This document shows positions 52,598 to 62,602 of a stretch of 64,000 bases of DNA, one piece after another; positions within the stretch are counted from its first letter, which is position 1; the number at the start of each line of letters is the position of its first letter. Source of the DNA: Flavobacterium album. GTDB lineage: Bacteria > Bacteroidota > Bacteroidia > Flavobacteriales > Flavobacteriaceae. Where the stretch lies: contig NZ_CP029186.1 in the NCBI RefSeq assembly GCF_003096035.1, positions 3,827,001-3,891,000 of the forward strand, written 5' to 3'. A model generated the notes under the pieces. It was not told the DNA's origin and did not search any database. It saw nothing but the letters and a program-made list of their open reading frames with translations. A program made the position numbers and the translations under genes.

Positions 52598-53785
52598 ATG
52601 ATCAACGATTTTTATAAATACCAGGCGCAGACTTCCCCTTACCCTTTAGGAATGGAAGTTTCTCATGCCAAAGGCTCCTATATATACGACACGCAAGGCA
52701 ATGCTTACCTCGACTTTGTAGCCGGGGTTTCGGCAGCAAGCCTTGGCCATCAGCACCCACGGGTGAACGGCGCTATCATAGACCAGCTTAACAAATATTC
52801 GCACGTAATGGTATACGGCGAATATGCACAACACCCCGCAACGGAATTCTGCCGCCTGCTGGCACAACACCTGCCTGAAAAACTGAGCAAGACTTATCTT
52901 GTAAATTCGGGTACCGAAGCTACTGAGGGTGCACTGAAACTGGCACGCAGGGTAACCGGGAGAAGCCAGCTCATTTCCTGCTTTAATGCCTATCATGGCA
53001 ATACTATGGGCTCGATGAGCGTTATGGGTTTTGAGGAGCGCAAGCAAATATTCAGGCCGCTGATCCCCGATGTGGACTTTATCACCTTTAATAACGAAGA
53101 AGATCTACTAAAGATAACAACAAAAACCGCAGGCATTATCCTGGAGACCATACAGGGAGGCGCGGGTTTTATACAGCCGCATAACGATTTCCTTAAAAAA
53201 GTAAGGCAGCGCTGCGATGAAGTGGGCGCAGTAATGATAATCGATGAAATACAGCCGGGCTTTGGAAGGACCGGCAAATTGTTCGGTTTCCAAAACTATG
53301 ATGTAGTTCCCGACGTAATTGTTATGGGTAAAGGCATGGGTGGTGGGATGCCCGTGGGCGCTTTTACCGCATCGCCTGAAATGATGGACCTGTTGAGCCA
53401 CGATCCGAAGCTTGGACACATCACGACATTTGGCGGCCATCCGGTAATTGCAGCGGCTTGTTTGGCTACATTACAGGAAATAACCGAAACTGACATTATG
53501 GCGCAGGCTTTGGAAAAAGAGAAATTGTTCCGTAAACTGCTCGTGCACCCGCTTATTAAAGAGGTGCGCGGCGAAGGGCTGATGCTGGCGGCAATGACCG
53601 AAAGCGCCGATATTACTAATAAAGTGATATTGCGCTGCCAGGAAAAAGGGCTGATATTGTTCTGGCTGCTGTTTGAAGGGACGGCCATCCGGATAACCCC
53701 TCCCCTCACCATATCGGATGATGAGATAATAGCAGGATGTGGCATTATTATTGAAGTTATGAATGAGGTAGTGGCAGAACAATAA
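52598..53785 (+). CDS. Class III (PLP) aminotransferase, aspartate/acetylornithine type
   Basis: 395 residues. Full fold-type I family: DFVAGVSAASLGHQHP, VNSGTEATEGALKLARRVTG, AYHGNTMGSMSVMG, AGIILETIQGGAGFIQP, IIDEIQPGFGRTGKLFGFQNYDVVPDVIVMGKGMGGGMP with PLP-binding Lys245. Class III enzymes with this sequence act on acetylornithine, 4-aminobutyrate or related amines; the Bacteroidetes clade is usually annotated only as aspartate aminotransferase family. It may be co-transcribed with the LPS-transport gene (16-bp gap), a chance neighbour rather than a pathway. Confidence 0.92.
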   Translation: MINDFYKYQAQTSPYPLGMEVSHAKGSYIYDTQGNAYLDFVAGVSAASLGHQHPRVNGAIIDQLNKYSHVMVYGEYAQHPATEFCRLLAQHLPEKLSKTYLVNSGTEATEGALKLARRVTGRSQLISCFNAYHGNTMGSMSVMGFEERKQIFRPLIPDVDFITFNNEEDLLKITTKTAGIILETIQGGAGFIQPHNDFLKKVRQRCDEVGAVMIIDEIQPGFGRTGKLFGFQNYDVVPDVIVMGKGMGGGMPVGAFTASPEMMDLLSHDPKLGHITTFGGHPVIAAACLATLQEITETDIMAQALEKEKLFRKLLVHPLIKEVRGEGLMLAAMTESADITNKVILRCQEKGLILFWLLFEGTAIRITPPLTISDDEIIAGCGIIIEVMNEVVAEQ

Positions 53786-53892
53786 AAAACACTATTTAAG
53801 TGTTAATTAAATTGTTCAAAAGATATCTTAATTAATTCCTTTTTACCGTAACTATTCGTAACTTTAAGAAGGATAATTTTAAACAAAAGACT

Positions 53893-55293
53893 ATGAATTT
53901 GAGTCACGAAGAAGAAGATCACAGTTTATCCTTATCAAAGTTCGAATCTATGTTGAAAACCAACAAAGTATTCTTCTTTGACTCCGAAGAGTTTGAGGAC
54001 ATTATTCTTCATTACCTCGACTCCGGAAAAATCAATTTAGCTAAAAAGGCCTTAAAACTCGGCCTGGAACAACATCCCAGGTCAACAGGCTTAAAATTAG
54101 TACAGGTAGAGATTTTAGTTTTTGACGATAAGCTCGAAGTTGCAGAGCGCTTACTGAATGAATTATACGCCATAGAGCCCACGAACGAAGAAATATATAT
54201 ACAGAAAGCCAATATTTATTCCAAAAGGGATGACCACGAAAAAGCGGTTGAACTCCTGAAAATAGCCCTTAAATATACCGATGACTATGCCGATGTATAT
54301 TCACTTATCGGGATGGAGTACCTTTTTATGGACAATCTGGAATTGGCAAGGGATAATTTTATCAAGTGCCTTGAAGAAGATACCGAAGACCACTCTGCAT
54401 TGTATAATGTGGTGTACTGCTTTGATTTTCTTGACCAGAACCTTGAGGCTATTGATTTCCTTAACAGCTTTATCGACAGGAACCCGTATAGCGAAGTGGC
54501 GTGGCACCAGCTGGGCAGGCAGTATTATGCCATAAAAGACTACCCTGGTGCATTGCGTGCTTTTGACTATGCTACGCTTATCGATGACAGCTTCCTCGGT
54601 GCATTCCTTGAAAGAGCGAAGACACTGGAAAGGCTTAAACGCTATGAAGATGCTATCGAATGCTACAATGTAACTATGGAGCTGGACGACCCTACGTCGT
54701 ATGCTTTGTTGCGTGTGGGCAAATGTTATGAGCGCCTTGGCAACCATGAAAAGGCACTGAAATTTTACCTTAGGACGGTTCATGAAGACCCGCTTCTGGA
54801 TAAAGGGTGGATCGCCATTACCGACTTTTACATCCGCCGCAAAAATTACCAGAAAGCGCTGTATTATGTGAACAAAGCCAATGGTATTGACAATGAGAAC
54901 AAGCTGTACTGGAAGCGTTATGCCATCATCAACAAGGCGTTGGGCTTTCATGAGGAATCGGAAGAAGGCTACCGCAAGGCTGTGGAGTTTGGCGATTACC
55001 AGCTGGACACCTGGCTTTTCTGGACCGACAGCCTGATAACACTGGGCGAATATGATACGGCTATCACTACGTTATTGCAGGCCTGCGAATATTTCCCGGA
55101 AGAATATGAGATTGAGTACCGACTTGCCGGGCTATATTTCACACAGCAGGAACCGGATAAAGGGATATTCCACCTCAGTAATGGTTTAAGGCTGAACTTT
55201 AAAAACCATACGTTGATAGAAGAATTTTTCCCATCGGTATGGTATTCGGATATGGTTCAGGATGCTATAGAAAAACATAAAAAAAGAAAATAA
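53893..55293 (+). CDS. Tetratricopeptide repeat protein
   Basis: 466 residues of tandem TPR units across most of the length (e.g. EIYIQKANIYSKRDDHEKAVELLKIALKYTDDYADVYSLIGMEYLFMDNLELARDNFIKCLEED; YALLRVGKCYERLGNHEKALKFYLRTVHEDP). No signal peptide; cytoplasmic scaffolding is expected. It starts with MNLSHEEEDHSLSLSKFESMLK. A common Bacteroidetes core TPR protein. Terminator follows. Confidence 0.9.
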   Translation: MNLSHEEEDHSLSLSKFESMLKTNKVFFFDSEEFEDIILHYLDSGKINLAKKALKLGLEQHPRSTGLKLVQVEILVFDDKLEVAERLLNELYAIEPTNEEIYIQKANIYSKRDDHEKAVELLKIALKYTDDYADVYSLIGMEYLFMDNLELARDNFIKCLEEDTEDHSALYNVVYCFDFLDQNLEAIDFLNSFIDRNPYSEVAWHQLGRQYYAIKDYPGALRAFDYATLIDDSFLGAFLERAKTLERLKRYEDAIECYNVTMELDDPTSYALLRVGKCYERLGNHEKALKFYLRTVHEDPLLDKGWIAITDFYIRRKNYQKALYYVNKANGIDNENKLYWKRYAIINKALGFHEESEEGYRKAVEFGDYQLDTWLFWTDSLITLGEYDTAITTLLQACEYFPEEYEIEYRLAGLYFTQQEPDKGIFHLSNGLRLNFKNHTLIEEFFPSVWYSDMVQDAIEKHKKRK

Positions 55294-55308
55294 CCGCTTA
55301 GTTTAGGT

Positions 55309-55347
55309 AAAACCCGACAGGGCCTCGCGCTTTTGCCGGGTTTTTTA
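55309..55347 (+). terminator. Rho-independent terminator after the TPR gene
   Basis: AAAACCCG (55309-55316) / CGGGTTTT (55337-55344) stem, extra bases in the loop, T run. Confidence 0.8.
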
Positions 55348-55352
55348 TTACT

Positions 55353-55811
55353 ATGAAAAAGATAATTTTTAGCATTTCAACGCTCATCTTTACGTTGTTT
55401 ACACAAGCACAGGAAAATCATATTAGAATATCAGGTGACGATATTCCTATCGATGCTTCCATAGCAGAACCAGAGCAATTTGAAAAGGACAATAAAGTTT
55501 ATCAACTCTCAGAAGTAGAAGTGCTACCTGAATTTTCTGGTGGGAATACTTTTTTAGCATCCTACTTAGACAAGAATATCAGAAAAGATGCGTTTGAAAA
55601 GAATTATCCTCCATCATGCATTGTTTATGTTTCGTTTATTATAGAAAAAAACGGAAACATGACTAATATCAAAATAGAAAGAGATCCGGGTTACGGCATA
55701 GGAAAAGAAACGCTTAGGGTTTTAAAAACCATAAAGACCAAATGGAATCCCGGTGTCCAAAATGGAAAGCCTGTACGGGTTAATTATCCATTACCAATAA
55801 AAATATCCTAA
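55353..55811 (+). CDS. TonB C-terminal domain protein (energy transducer-like)
   Basis: 152 residues. Signal peptide MKKIIFSISTLIFTLFTQAQ; the C-terminal ~90 residues match the TonB C-terminal domain (PEFSGGNTFLASYLDKNIRK, CIVYVSFIIEKNGNMTNIKIERDPGYGIGKETLRVLKTIKTKWNPGVQNGKPVRVNYPLPIKI). It lacks the N-terminal membrane anchor of true TonB, so is a periplasmic TonB-C protein of unclear partner. AT-rich. The aroE gene starts 6 bp after its stop. Confidence 0.85.
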   Translation: MKKIIFSISTLIFTLFTQAQENHIRISGDDIPIDASIAEPEQFEKDNKVYQLSEVEVLPEFSGGNTFLASYLDKNIRKDAFEKNYPPSCIVYVSFIIEKNGNMTNIKIERDPGYGIGKETLRVLKTIKTKWNPGVQNGKPVRVNYPLPIKIS

Positions 55812-55817
55812 ACCTAT

Positions 55818-56570
55818 ATGAAGATCAAAGAAAAAATATACGGGCTGGTTGGGCGCAATATCCATTACTCATTTTCGGCTACCTATTTCAATAAGAAGTT
55901 CGCAGAAAAAAAAGGGACGGAAAACTGTACGTATGTTAATTTCGATATCCAGAACATCAGCGAGCTGCCCGGCATAATCGAAAACACCAAAAAACTGAAA
56001 GGGCTCAATGTGACCATACCTTATAAAGAGGAAGTGATACCGCTTTTGCATTCGCTGTCGAAAACGGCAAAGGTTATTGGGGCGGTCAATACCATAAAAA
56101 TATCCAAGGACGGAACGCTAAAAGGCTATAATACCGACCATCATGGCTTCAAAAAAGCATTACAGCCTTTATTGCAGCCCCACCACACCAAAGCCCTGAT
56201 ACTGGGGACGGGCGGTGCAGCCAAAGCGGTGGCCTATGCCTTACGTAAATTGAAAATCGAATATGATTTTGTTTCGCGTAAAGAAACCGATACCGTATTT
56301 TCGTATGACAGCCTGGACAACGAGATATTCAGTGAATATCAAATAATCATTAACACAACGCCACTCGGGACATTCCCCGCTGTTGAGGAATGCCCACCGA
56401 TAGATTACAGCCTTTTCACCGATAAACATATCGCCTTCGATCTGGTATATAACCCTTCGGTAACCAAGTTCTTACGATTGGCAAAGGCTAATGGCGCCGT
56501 TACTGAAAACGGTTATGCCATGCTGGTACACCAGGCCGAAAAGGCATGGAAAATATGGAACGAGAAATAA
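55818..56570 (+). CDS. aroE: Shikimate dehydrogenase
   Basis: 250 residues. Shikimate-binding residues SFSATYFN (Ser-x-Ser region), NVTIPYKEEVIP (catalytic Lys), AVNTI, YNTDHHGF; the NADP segment LGTGGAAKAVAYALRKL; NTTPLGTFP; and GYAMLVHQAEKAWKIW. It reduces 3-dehydroshikimate in aromatic amino-acid synthesis, using NADPH. Slightly shorter than E. coli AroE (272). It is joined to the TonB-C gene by a 6-bp gap. Confidence 0.95.
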   Translation: MKIKEKIYGLVGRNIHYSFSATYFNKKFAEKKGTENCTYVNFDIQNISELPGIIENTKKLKGLNVTIPYKEEVIPLLHSLSKTAKVIGAVNTIKISKDGTLKGYNTDHHGFKKALQPLLQPHHTKALILGTGGAAKAVAYALRKLKIEYDFVSRKETDTVFSYDSLDNEIFSEYQIIINTTPLGTFPAVEECPPIDYSLFTDKHIAFDLVYNPSVTKFLRLAKANGAVTENGYAMLVHQAEKAWKIWNEK

Positions 56571-56648
56571 ACCCTTCATTTCCTGATTAATAAAATCTTA
56601 CTTCTCTTTTAAAATAATTGTATATCAGGGCAGAAATTCATGTTTTTC

Positions 56649-56679
56649 TTTGAATTTTAAACTTGCTTTATTATCTTTC
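56649..56679 (+). promoter_or_regulatory. Flavobacterial promoter for the DUF349 gene
   Basis: TTTG (56649-56652), 19 bp, TATCTTTC (56672-56679): spacing is right and the -7 box has one mismatch in its last position. The ATG at 56716 is about 30 nt past the predicted start. Confidence 0.5.
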
Positions 56680-56715
56680 GCCATTAAAGTAGTAAACCCT
56701 TAAGCATTATATACA

Positions 56716-58935
56716 ATGTTAGAAGAAAAGAATGATAACCTGCATGGCGCAGATGGAGAGGAACTGAACGAAGTGAACGGTACCGTAAACAAAGACTTTG
56801 TGCCTGAAGACGGTGCAGCTGATGGCGACGATATGCCTGTAGTTCACGAAACGGAAGGCCAATTGCCTTTTGCCCCGAAAGAACTGCTGGACGCTGCTAA
56901 AGTAGCTGAAAATGAAGAAGTAACAGCAGAAGCGGCAACAGAGGAAACCAAACCTGCATCGGAAGAAGATACCGATGACAGCGGTGCGGGGCTTTCAGCT
57001 GCGGAAACCAATGCCGAAGTGACGCAGGCCAACAGGGAAAGCTATGCCCCGGAGGTAGTTGCCAATGATACTAAAATAGACGAAATCGCTGCCGAGACCA
57101 TAGAGCCGGCGATTGAAACAGAAGATACACCGCTTTCGGCCGTTGAGTCGATTGCGGAAAGCAATGCCGAGGAAGGCGAAGATGAATCACTGGCCGAAAG
57201 GCACGACATCCCGATGCAGGATTATGATGCATTGAGCATGGAACAGCTGCATGACGAGCTTGAAAAGCTGGTAGGCACTGAAAAAGTGATGTCGGTAAAA
57301 GAGCATGTAGAGGAGATAAGGAAAGCCTTTTACGCCAAATACAATCATTTCATAGAAGAGAAAAAAGACGAGTACAGCCATGAAAACAATGGCGACACTA
57401 CCGACTTTGAATACCATTTTCCGCTAAAGAATAAGTTTGACACCCTCTACAACCAGTACAGGGACAAAAAGAACAGCCATTTCAAAAAAGTGCAGGGTGA
57501 CCTGAAGGGCAACCTGGAAAACAGGCTTGCAATAATCGAGGAGCTTAAAAACCTTGCCGATGGCGGCGAAAGCATGAAAGATGCGCTGAAGCATGTGACC
57601 GAACTGCGTGAGCGCTGGAAAAATGCAGGGCCTATACCACGTGATAAGTACAACCACGTATGGAATAACTTCCACTTCCATATAGAGCGTTTTTACGACC
57701 ACCTGCACCTTGACAGGGAGGCTCGCGACATGGACTTTAAGCACAACCTGGAGCAAAAGCAAAAGATAATAGCCCGTGTTGAAGAGCTTGTAAAAGAGGA
57801 AGACATAAACAAAGCGTTCCGAGAATTGCAGGCGTTGCACAAAATATGGAAAGAAGAGATCGGGCCGGTATCGCGCGACCACCGCGAGGATATATGGAAC
57901 CGTTTCAGCGAACTGACGAAGCAGCTGCACGACAAGCGAGAGGCATTGTTTGCCAAAAGCCGTGAGCTGGAGGAAGAAAATCTTGCGAAGAAAAAGGACA
58001 TTATCGCCCAGATCGATGCTATAGCTGCGGAAAAAATAACCGCCCATAATGCATGGCAGGGACAGATAGACCGTATTGAAGCGCTGAGGGAACAATTCTT
58101 TAAAGCAGGTAAAGTGCCTATCGAAGTGAACGAGGATACGTGGGCAGCTTTCAAAAATGCTGTGCGGAACTTCAACTCAGTGAAAAACTCCTTCTATAAA
58201 GACATCAAGAAAGACCAGCAGGACAACCTTAACAGGAAGCTTGCCTTGGTGGAAAGGGCAAATTCGCTTAAAGACAGCGAAGATTTTGATACCACTACAC
58301 AGGTGATGAAGCAGATACAGGACGAATGGAAGACCATTGGCCATGTGCCAAGGAAATATTCTGATACTGTATGGAAGGATTTCAAGGCAGCGTGCAACCA
58401 TTATTTTGACAGGCTCCATGCGTACCGCAACGAGGCCAACAAAGATGAGATAGACGCTTTCGAAAAGAAAAAAGAATACCTGGACAGTATAAAGGATTTT
58501 GAGCTTACAGGTGACCATAAAACCGATCTTGATGCCATCAAAAAGCATATTGAGAACTGGAAAGGCTTTGGCCGTGTTCCTCAGGCAAGAAGGCACATCG
58601 AAGGCAAATTCAACAAGATACTTGATGCGTTATTTGACAAGCTGAGCCTCTCTAAAAAAGAGACGGACATGGTGAAATTCAACAACCGCCTTGAGCAGAT
58701 GGCTGAGGGCGACGATACCCGCAGGCTGGAAAATGAGCAGCTGTTCATCATGCGCAAGATTGATGAGATCCAGGCGGAGATATTCCAGTTGGAAAACAAC
58801 ATCCAGTTCTTCTCTAATGCAAAAGGCGATAATCCATTCGTAAAAGAAGTCCGCAAGAACATTGAGCGCCACAAGGATGAGCTCAAGACCTGGAAAGACA
58901 AGCTTAAGCAGATACGAAGCATGAAGAGCGAATAA
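56716..58935 (+). CDS. DUF349 domain protein
   Basis: 739 residues. An acidic, low-complexity N-terminal region (residues ~1-165, Glu/Ala/Asp-rich) followed by five DUF349 helical repeats, recognised by the terminal motifs WKNAGPIPR, WKEEIGPVSR, REQFFKAGKVP, WKTIGHVPR, WKGFGRVPQ. A coiled-coil C-terminus ends NIERHKDELKTWKDKLKQI. DUF349 proteins are broadly conserved in Bacteroidetes; molecular role not known. Cytoplasmic. It is followed by a strong terminator. Confidence 0.92.
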   Translation: MLEEKNDNLHGADGEELNEVNGTVNKDFVPEDGAADGDDMPVVHETEGQLPFAPKELLDAAKVAENEEVTAEAATEETKPASEEDTDDSGAGLSAAETNAEVTQANRESYAPEVVANDTKIDEIAAETIEPAIETEDTPLSAVESIAESNAEEGEDESLAERHDIPMQDYDALSMEQLHDELEKLVGTEKVMSVKEHVEEIRKAFYAKYNHFIEEKKDEYSHENNGDTTDFEYHFPLKNKFDTLYNQYRDKKNSHFKKVQGDLKGNLENRLAIIEELKNLADGGESMKDALKHVTELRERWKNAGPIPRDKYNHVWNNFHFHIERFYDHLHLDREARDMDFKHNLEQKQKIIARVEELVKEEDINKAFRELQALHKIWKEEIGPVSRDHREDIWNRFSELTKQLHDKREALFAKSRELEEENLAKKKDIIAQIDAIAAEKITAHNAWQGQIDRIEALREQFFKAGKVPIEVNEDTWAAFKNAVRNFNSVKNSFYKDIKKDQQDNLNRKLALVERANSLKDSEDFDTTTQVMKQIQDEWKTIGHVPRKYSDTVWKDFKAACNHYFDRLHAYRNEANKDEIDAFEKKKEYLDSIKDFELTGDHKTDLDAIKKHIENWKGFGRVPQARRHIEGKFNKILDALFDKLSLSKKETDMVKFNNRLEQMAEGDDTRRLENEQLFIMRKIDEIQAEIFQLENNIQFFSNAKGDNPFVKEVRKNIERHKDELKTWKDKLKQIRSMKSE

Positions 58936-58939
58936 TAAT

Positions 58940-58968
58940 AAACCCCGGCCTGTAAAGCCGGGGTTTTT
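58940..58968 (+). terminator. Rho-independent terminator after the DUF349 gene
   Basis: AAACCCCGGC (58940-58949) / GCCGGGGTTT (58957-58966), 10-bp perfect stem with T run. Confidence 0.9.
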
Positions 58969-59129
58969 ACTTTTTGCAATTATATGGAGTTATAAATACT
59001 TATATAAATACCCGATAAATAAGAACGCGGATGACGCGAATTTCGGCGGATTTACACGGATTCCTGAGCAAACTCTTGGCCTAATTGAAAACATTTAATA
59101 AACTCTATATATACACCCCAGAACACTGG

Positions 59130-59222
59130 CCAAAGTGGCGCTCGCGTGAGGAATTGCAGCGGCATCCCCGCTTGCGGAGGGATAGAGCGGAAAGCCCGTC
59201 CCGCCGTGGCGGGACACGCCCA
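59130..59222 (+). ncRNA. Second structured-RNA-like repeat (possibly Flavo-1-type)
   Basis: GCAGCGGCATCC, CCGCTTGCGG hairpin, AGGGATAGAGCGGAAAGCCCG, then the perfect hairpin GTCCCGCC GT GGCGGGAC (59198-59215). The GGnATC...GATAnAGCGGAnAGC core is also in the element at 25766. The family name is from memory; strand and function uncertain. Confidence 0.4.
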
Positions 59223-59233
59223 AATATAAAAAA

Positions 59234-59268
59234 GCCGCAGTGTCTTACGATCAATGCGGCATTTTTTA
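59234..59268. terminator. Bidirectional terminator
   Basis: GCCGCA (59234-59239) / TGCGGC (59255-59260), A run before and T run after, so it can serve the minus-strand T9SS gene as well as plus-strand transcripts. Confidence 0.7.
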
Positions 59269-59332
59269 TTATTCTTACTTCTCGACTGCGCTCGAAGTGA
59301 CAATCGCAACGTAAATATATATTTAAGTACTC

Positions 59333-62300
59333 TTACTGCTTCGCAATTTTCACAGAAGCCGAACCATTACCGGAGTATACCTGTAGTATGTAGCTTCCCT
59401 GTGCCAGCGCTGAAACATTTACTTTCAGGTCATTGCTGTTACCGTCAATATCCATAACTTTTTGGCCTAAAAGGTTTGTAATAGTTATACGGCTGATGAT
59501 GCCATCGTTGGAAATATTCAAAATATCATTGGCAGGATTAGGGTACACCATCAGGTTTTTAAGCCCGAAGGATGCAGTTGCAAGCAATTCGTTGGCTTCT
59601 ATTGACAGGGACATACTTTCGCAATTGCCAACGGATTGTGTTACGTAATAAACAGTCCCGTCTTCAAGTGGGGTATCAGTTCCTACTTCCACAAGCTCAA
59701 AAGCATCATTCATCATGTACCATGTTACGGTAGCCCCTGATTCCGTTGTAATTTCCAGGTCTGCAATAGTTTCGCCTGCTGTAAAATCCTGGAAATCCAT
59801 TCCGCCCGGAAGCTCAGGAGTTGGGTGAACAGTTACTGTAACTTCGGATGTACCGCTTTCACATTCGTCGTGCACCTGTGTAGCATAATAAGTTGCACCG
59901 TCTACAAGTAGTGTAGATCCCGGCAGCATTTCGCCACCTTCTCCTTCGTACCATTGCAGGTCTGCACCTTCCATGTAATCTGCCTCAATATCGGCAAGTG
60001 TAGCGCCTGAACAGAATTCCTGTCCGGCAGCTATTGCAGGCTCATCCAGCTCTATTATAGTTACGGCTACTTCGACCCTTGCGCTCTCGCATGCCGCTAC
60101 AGTTTGCGACACATAGTATGTACCCGTTTGTAAAACTACCGATCCCGCAAGCGGAGCCCCGCCGGTAGCTGTATTGTAAATATGGTAGTTATCATTACCC
60201 TCTGTAGCATCGGCTACAGTGATACCATAACATCCTGTCTGGGTGGCCTCGATATCGGGAAGCGGAGCTGCATTAAATGTCACGACAACATCCTCCCTTG
60301 CACTTTCGCAATTACCTACCGTCTGCGATACGTAATACGTTCCGGGCGCCAGCAGTGTAGTTCCTGCCAGTGCAGTACCACCTGTTGCATCGGTATACCA
60401 GTTGAAAGTTGCAGATGCAGATCCTGTAACAGTTAAGTCACTAACCATTGCACCGGAGTCAGGGCAGAAATTCTGGTTGGCCGCCATCGGAAGCGAAGGC
60501 GCAGCTACCGTTACTGCTACAGCAACCCTTGTGCTTTCGCAGCTTCCTACTGTTTGAGAAACATAATATGTTCCTGTAGCCACTACAGCGGTCGAAACAA
60601 GCTCGGTTCCACCTGAAGCAGTAGTATACCAATTGATCTCTGCACTTGCAGTTCCCGTAGCAGTAAGGTTAGCTACTGTAGAGCCCGGGCATAGTGTCTG
60701 GGCGCTTGCAGTTGGAACCGCAACCGTGGTGATCGTTACCGCTACCGGTATCCTCGTACTTTCGCAACCATTCATGGTTTGCGAAACATAATACGTTCCT
60801 TGTAGTAAAATAGCAGCAGGGACCAGTTCTGTACCTCCTGAGGCTGTAGTGTACCAGTTAAATTCGGCACCAGTACCACCTGTAGCTACCAGGCTGGCAA
60901 CTGTAGTACCCGGACAGAAGCTTTGAGCGCTTGCTGTAGGTGCTGCAACCGTTGTGAAAGTTACCGCTACCGGTACCCTATTGCTCTCACAGCCACCCAC
61001 CATCTGGGATACATAATATGTTGCAGCTGATAATGGTGTTGTAGCCGCAAGGGCAGTTCCGCCAGTGGCAGCGCTATACCATTTAAAAGTTGCGTTTGAA
61101 GCCCCTGTAACCTGCAGGGCTGCTATTGTTGACCCCGGGCAAACCTGCTGTGACGTAGCGACAGGATCGGCAGGAGTTGTACAGTTAAGAGCTGAATAGG
61201 TAACAGTTACCGTCCAGTTAGGGTCTACACGGTTCCAGGTGGTATTACAATCCGAGCCTCCATACATTCTCCACGCCCTTAGCTCAAATTGTACAGCGCC
61301 TGTAGCACCATTGGCAAAAGTAAGACCCGTACGGCTGTATGCCTGTGTTCCGCCACTGTTGCCGGTACCTGTAGATACAGCATCTTCAGAAGTATTGGTT
61401 GTCGTACAAACCAAAAGTGAGCGCTGCTCTGATTTCCATCCGTTGGATGCGGTTGTCATAGTATAGGACGTCGCCACTGAAGCGATTTGGTATCCCGCAG
61501 GAACATTTACAGTCAGCGTTCCAGGGCAATCAGTGGTTGTATCTACCGTCGGGTCATCGTCAGCAAAGAGTGTTGGTATCTCTGACGGGCCGGTTCCCGA
61601 AAGCTGTCCGGGCGTAAATGTTACCATTACCCATGGGCCTTTATCGGTAGTACTACAATTCGACCTCACCCATGCAAAATAAGGTATGCCTGTAGTAAGG
61701 CTGGAAAGGTTTGCGGTAGTTATAGCTGAGCCGACATTTCCTGATGGCACGGTAGCATCCGTAGGCGGCGTACTGCTTGTTGAATAATAATAGTCATATC
61801 CGCCGGCAGGTACTACAATAGCCGGAGACCATGATAATACCGCAGCATCAGCCGTAGCTACAGCGCTAAGGCCTCCCGGAGACGGACAAGTACCCGTTTC
61901 TTCCGCAGTAACCGCAAATATATTCAGTGCTCCTTCAGCAGATGATATTTTTGTAAATTCTATGCTGGCTATGGTCTTTAACTGGTTTTCAGGCAATATT
62001 TCCATGGTATATTGATAAATCCTTGGGTCTCCAGAAGGGTTTTCAATGACATTGGTATTTCTGTAAACACGGCCAATGCCTGAAATCGCTACAGGAAGCG
62101 CATTACTGAAAAACCAGTCAGGTATTACCCCGCCCGATACCAGCTGCGTAGAAGAATCGGTAAAATGTATGGTCGCACTTATGGTAGACGATCCGCTGCC
62201 CGTTGTAGCCAGCAAATATAGTCTTGATGCAGGTACACCATTAGAGAACACCAGGGTACCTGTATCATTTTGTTCAGGAAGGCGCAATGAGTTGTTACCG

Positions 62301-62602
62301 GATAATGGCCCAAGCTGGAAGGTAAGCCCGCTGGTTACATTTGATGTTATAAGCCCCGTTGCCGGGATCGCATAGGCAGGCGGCGTTATCGAGCCAGGCT
62401 GGAAATCGGTAGCCATAAAGCAAATGTTGCCATTATCGATACCAATTGTAGAGGAATTCAGGGCCGGACCCGCACCGTTGGCTATTACATCCTGGTTAAA
62501 GCCTGATGTTACCAAAAGCTGTTCATAGGTTTGTGCCTTTATCGTACTTAGCGATAAAAGCGCCGCAAACACAGTAAAGGATTGAAGTAATTTTTTTTTC
62601 AT
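59333..62602 (-). CDS. T9SS type A surface protein with seven Ig-like repeats
   Basis: 1089 residues. Signal peptide MKKKLLQSFTVFAALLSLSTIKAQ; a ~215-residue N-terminal domain; a fibronectin III-like domain (GLSAVATADAAVLSWSPAIVV, PYFAWVRSNCSTTDKGPWV); a Cys-containing module; then seven Ig-like repeats of about 75 residues (TASAQSFCPGTTVASLVATGG, FNWYTTASGGTELVPA, TYYVSQTMNGCESTRIPVAV), and a type A C-terminal domain (NLMVYPNPANDILNIS, ITNLLGQKVMDI, AQGSYILQVYSGNGSASVKI). The type A CTD is cleaved at the surface and the protein is either released or attached to lipid. Likely adhesin. Confidence 0.9.
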   Translation of the reverse strand: MKKKLLQSFTVFAALLSLSTIKAQTYEQLLVTSGFNQDVIANGAGPALNSSTIGIDNGNICFMATDFQPGSITPPAYAIPATGLITSNVTSGLTFQLGPLSGNNSLRLPEQNDTGTLVFSNGVPASRLYLLATTGSGSSTISATIHFTDSSTQLVSGGVIPDWFFSNALPVAISGIGRVYRNTNVIENPSGDPRIYQYTMEILPENQLKTIASIEFTKISSAEGALNIFAVTAEETGTCPSPGGLSAVATADAAVLSWSPAIVVPAGGYDYYYSTSSTPPTDATVPSGNVGSAITTANLSSLTTGIPYFAWVRSNCSTTDKGPWVMVTFTPGQLSGTGPSEIPTLFADDDPTVDTTTDCPGTLTVNVPAGYQIASVATSYTMTTASNGWKSEQRSLLVCTTTNTSEDAVSTGTGNSGGTQAYSRTGLTFANGATGAVQFELRAWRMYGGSDCNTTWNRVDPNWTVTVTYSALNCTTPADPVATSQQVCPGSTIAALQVTGASNATFKWYSAATGGTALAATTPLSAATYYVSQMVGGCESNRVPVAVTFTTVAAPTASAQSFCPGTTVASLVATGGTGAEFNWYTTASGGTELVPAAILLQGTYYVSQTMNGCESTRIPVAVTITTVAVPTASAQTLCPGSTVANLTATGTASAEINWYTTASGGTELVSTAVVATGTYYVSQTVGSCESTRVAVAVTVAAPSLPMAANQNFCPDSGAMVSDLTVTGSASATFNWYTDATGGTALAGTTLLAPGTYYVSQTVGNCESAREDVVVTFNAAPLPDIEATQTGCYGITVADATEGNDNYHIYNTATGGAPLAGSVVLQTGTYYVSQTVAACESARVEVAVTIIELDEPAIAAGQEFCSGATLADIEADYMEGADLQWYEGEGGEMLPGSTLLVDGATYYATQVHDECESGTSEVTVTVHPTPELPGGMDFQDFTAGETIADLEITTESGATVTWYMMNDAFELVEVGTDTPLEDGTVYYVTQSVGNCESMSLSIEANELLATASFGLKNLMVYPNPANDILNISNDGIISRITITNLLGQKVMDIDGNSNDLKVNVSALAQGSYILQVYSGNGSASVKIAKQ

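Larger units (their letters stand above)
58936..59332. other. Convergent 397-bp intergenic region rich in repeats
   Basis: In order: a terminator (58940-58968), an ACGCGGATGACGCGAATTT / TTTACACGGATT segment (59024-59062), a structured-RNA-like repeat (59130-59222), a bidirectional terminator (59234-59268) and half of the GCGCTCGAAGTGACAATCG palindrome (59289-59305). No gene is seen. Both flanking genes end here. Confidence 0.55.
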
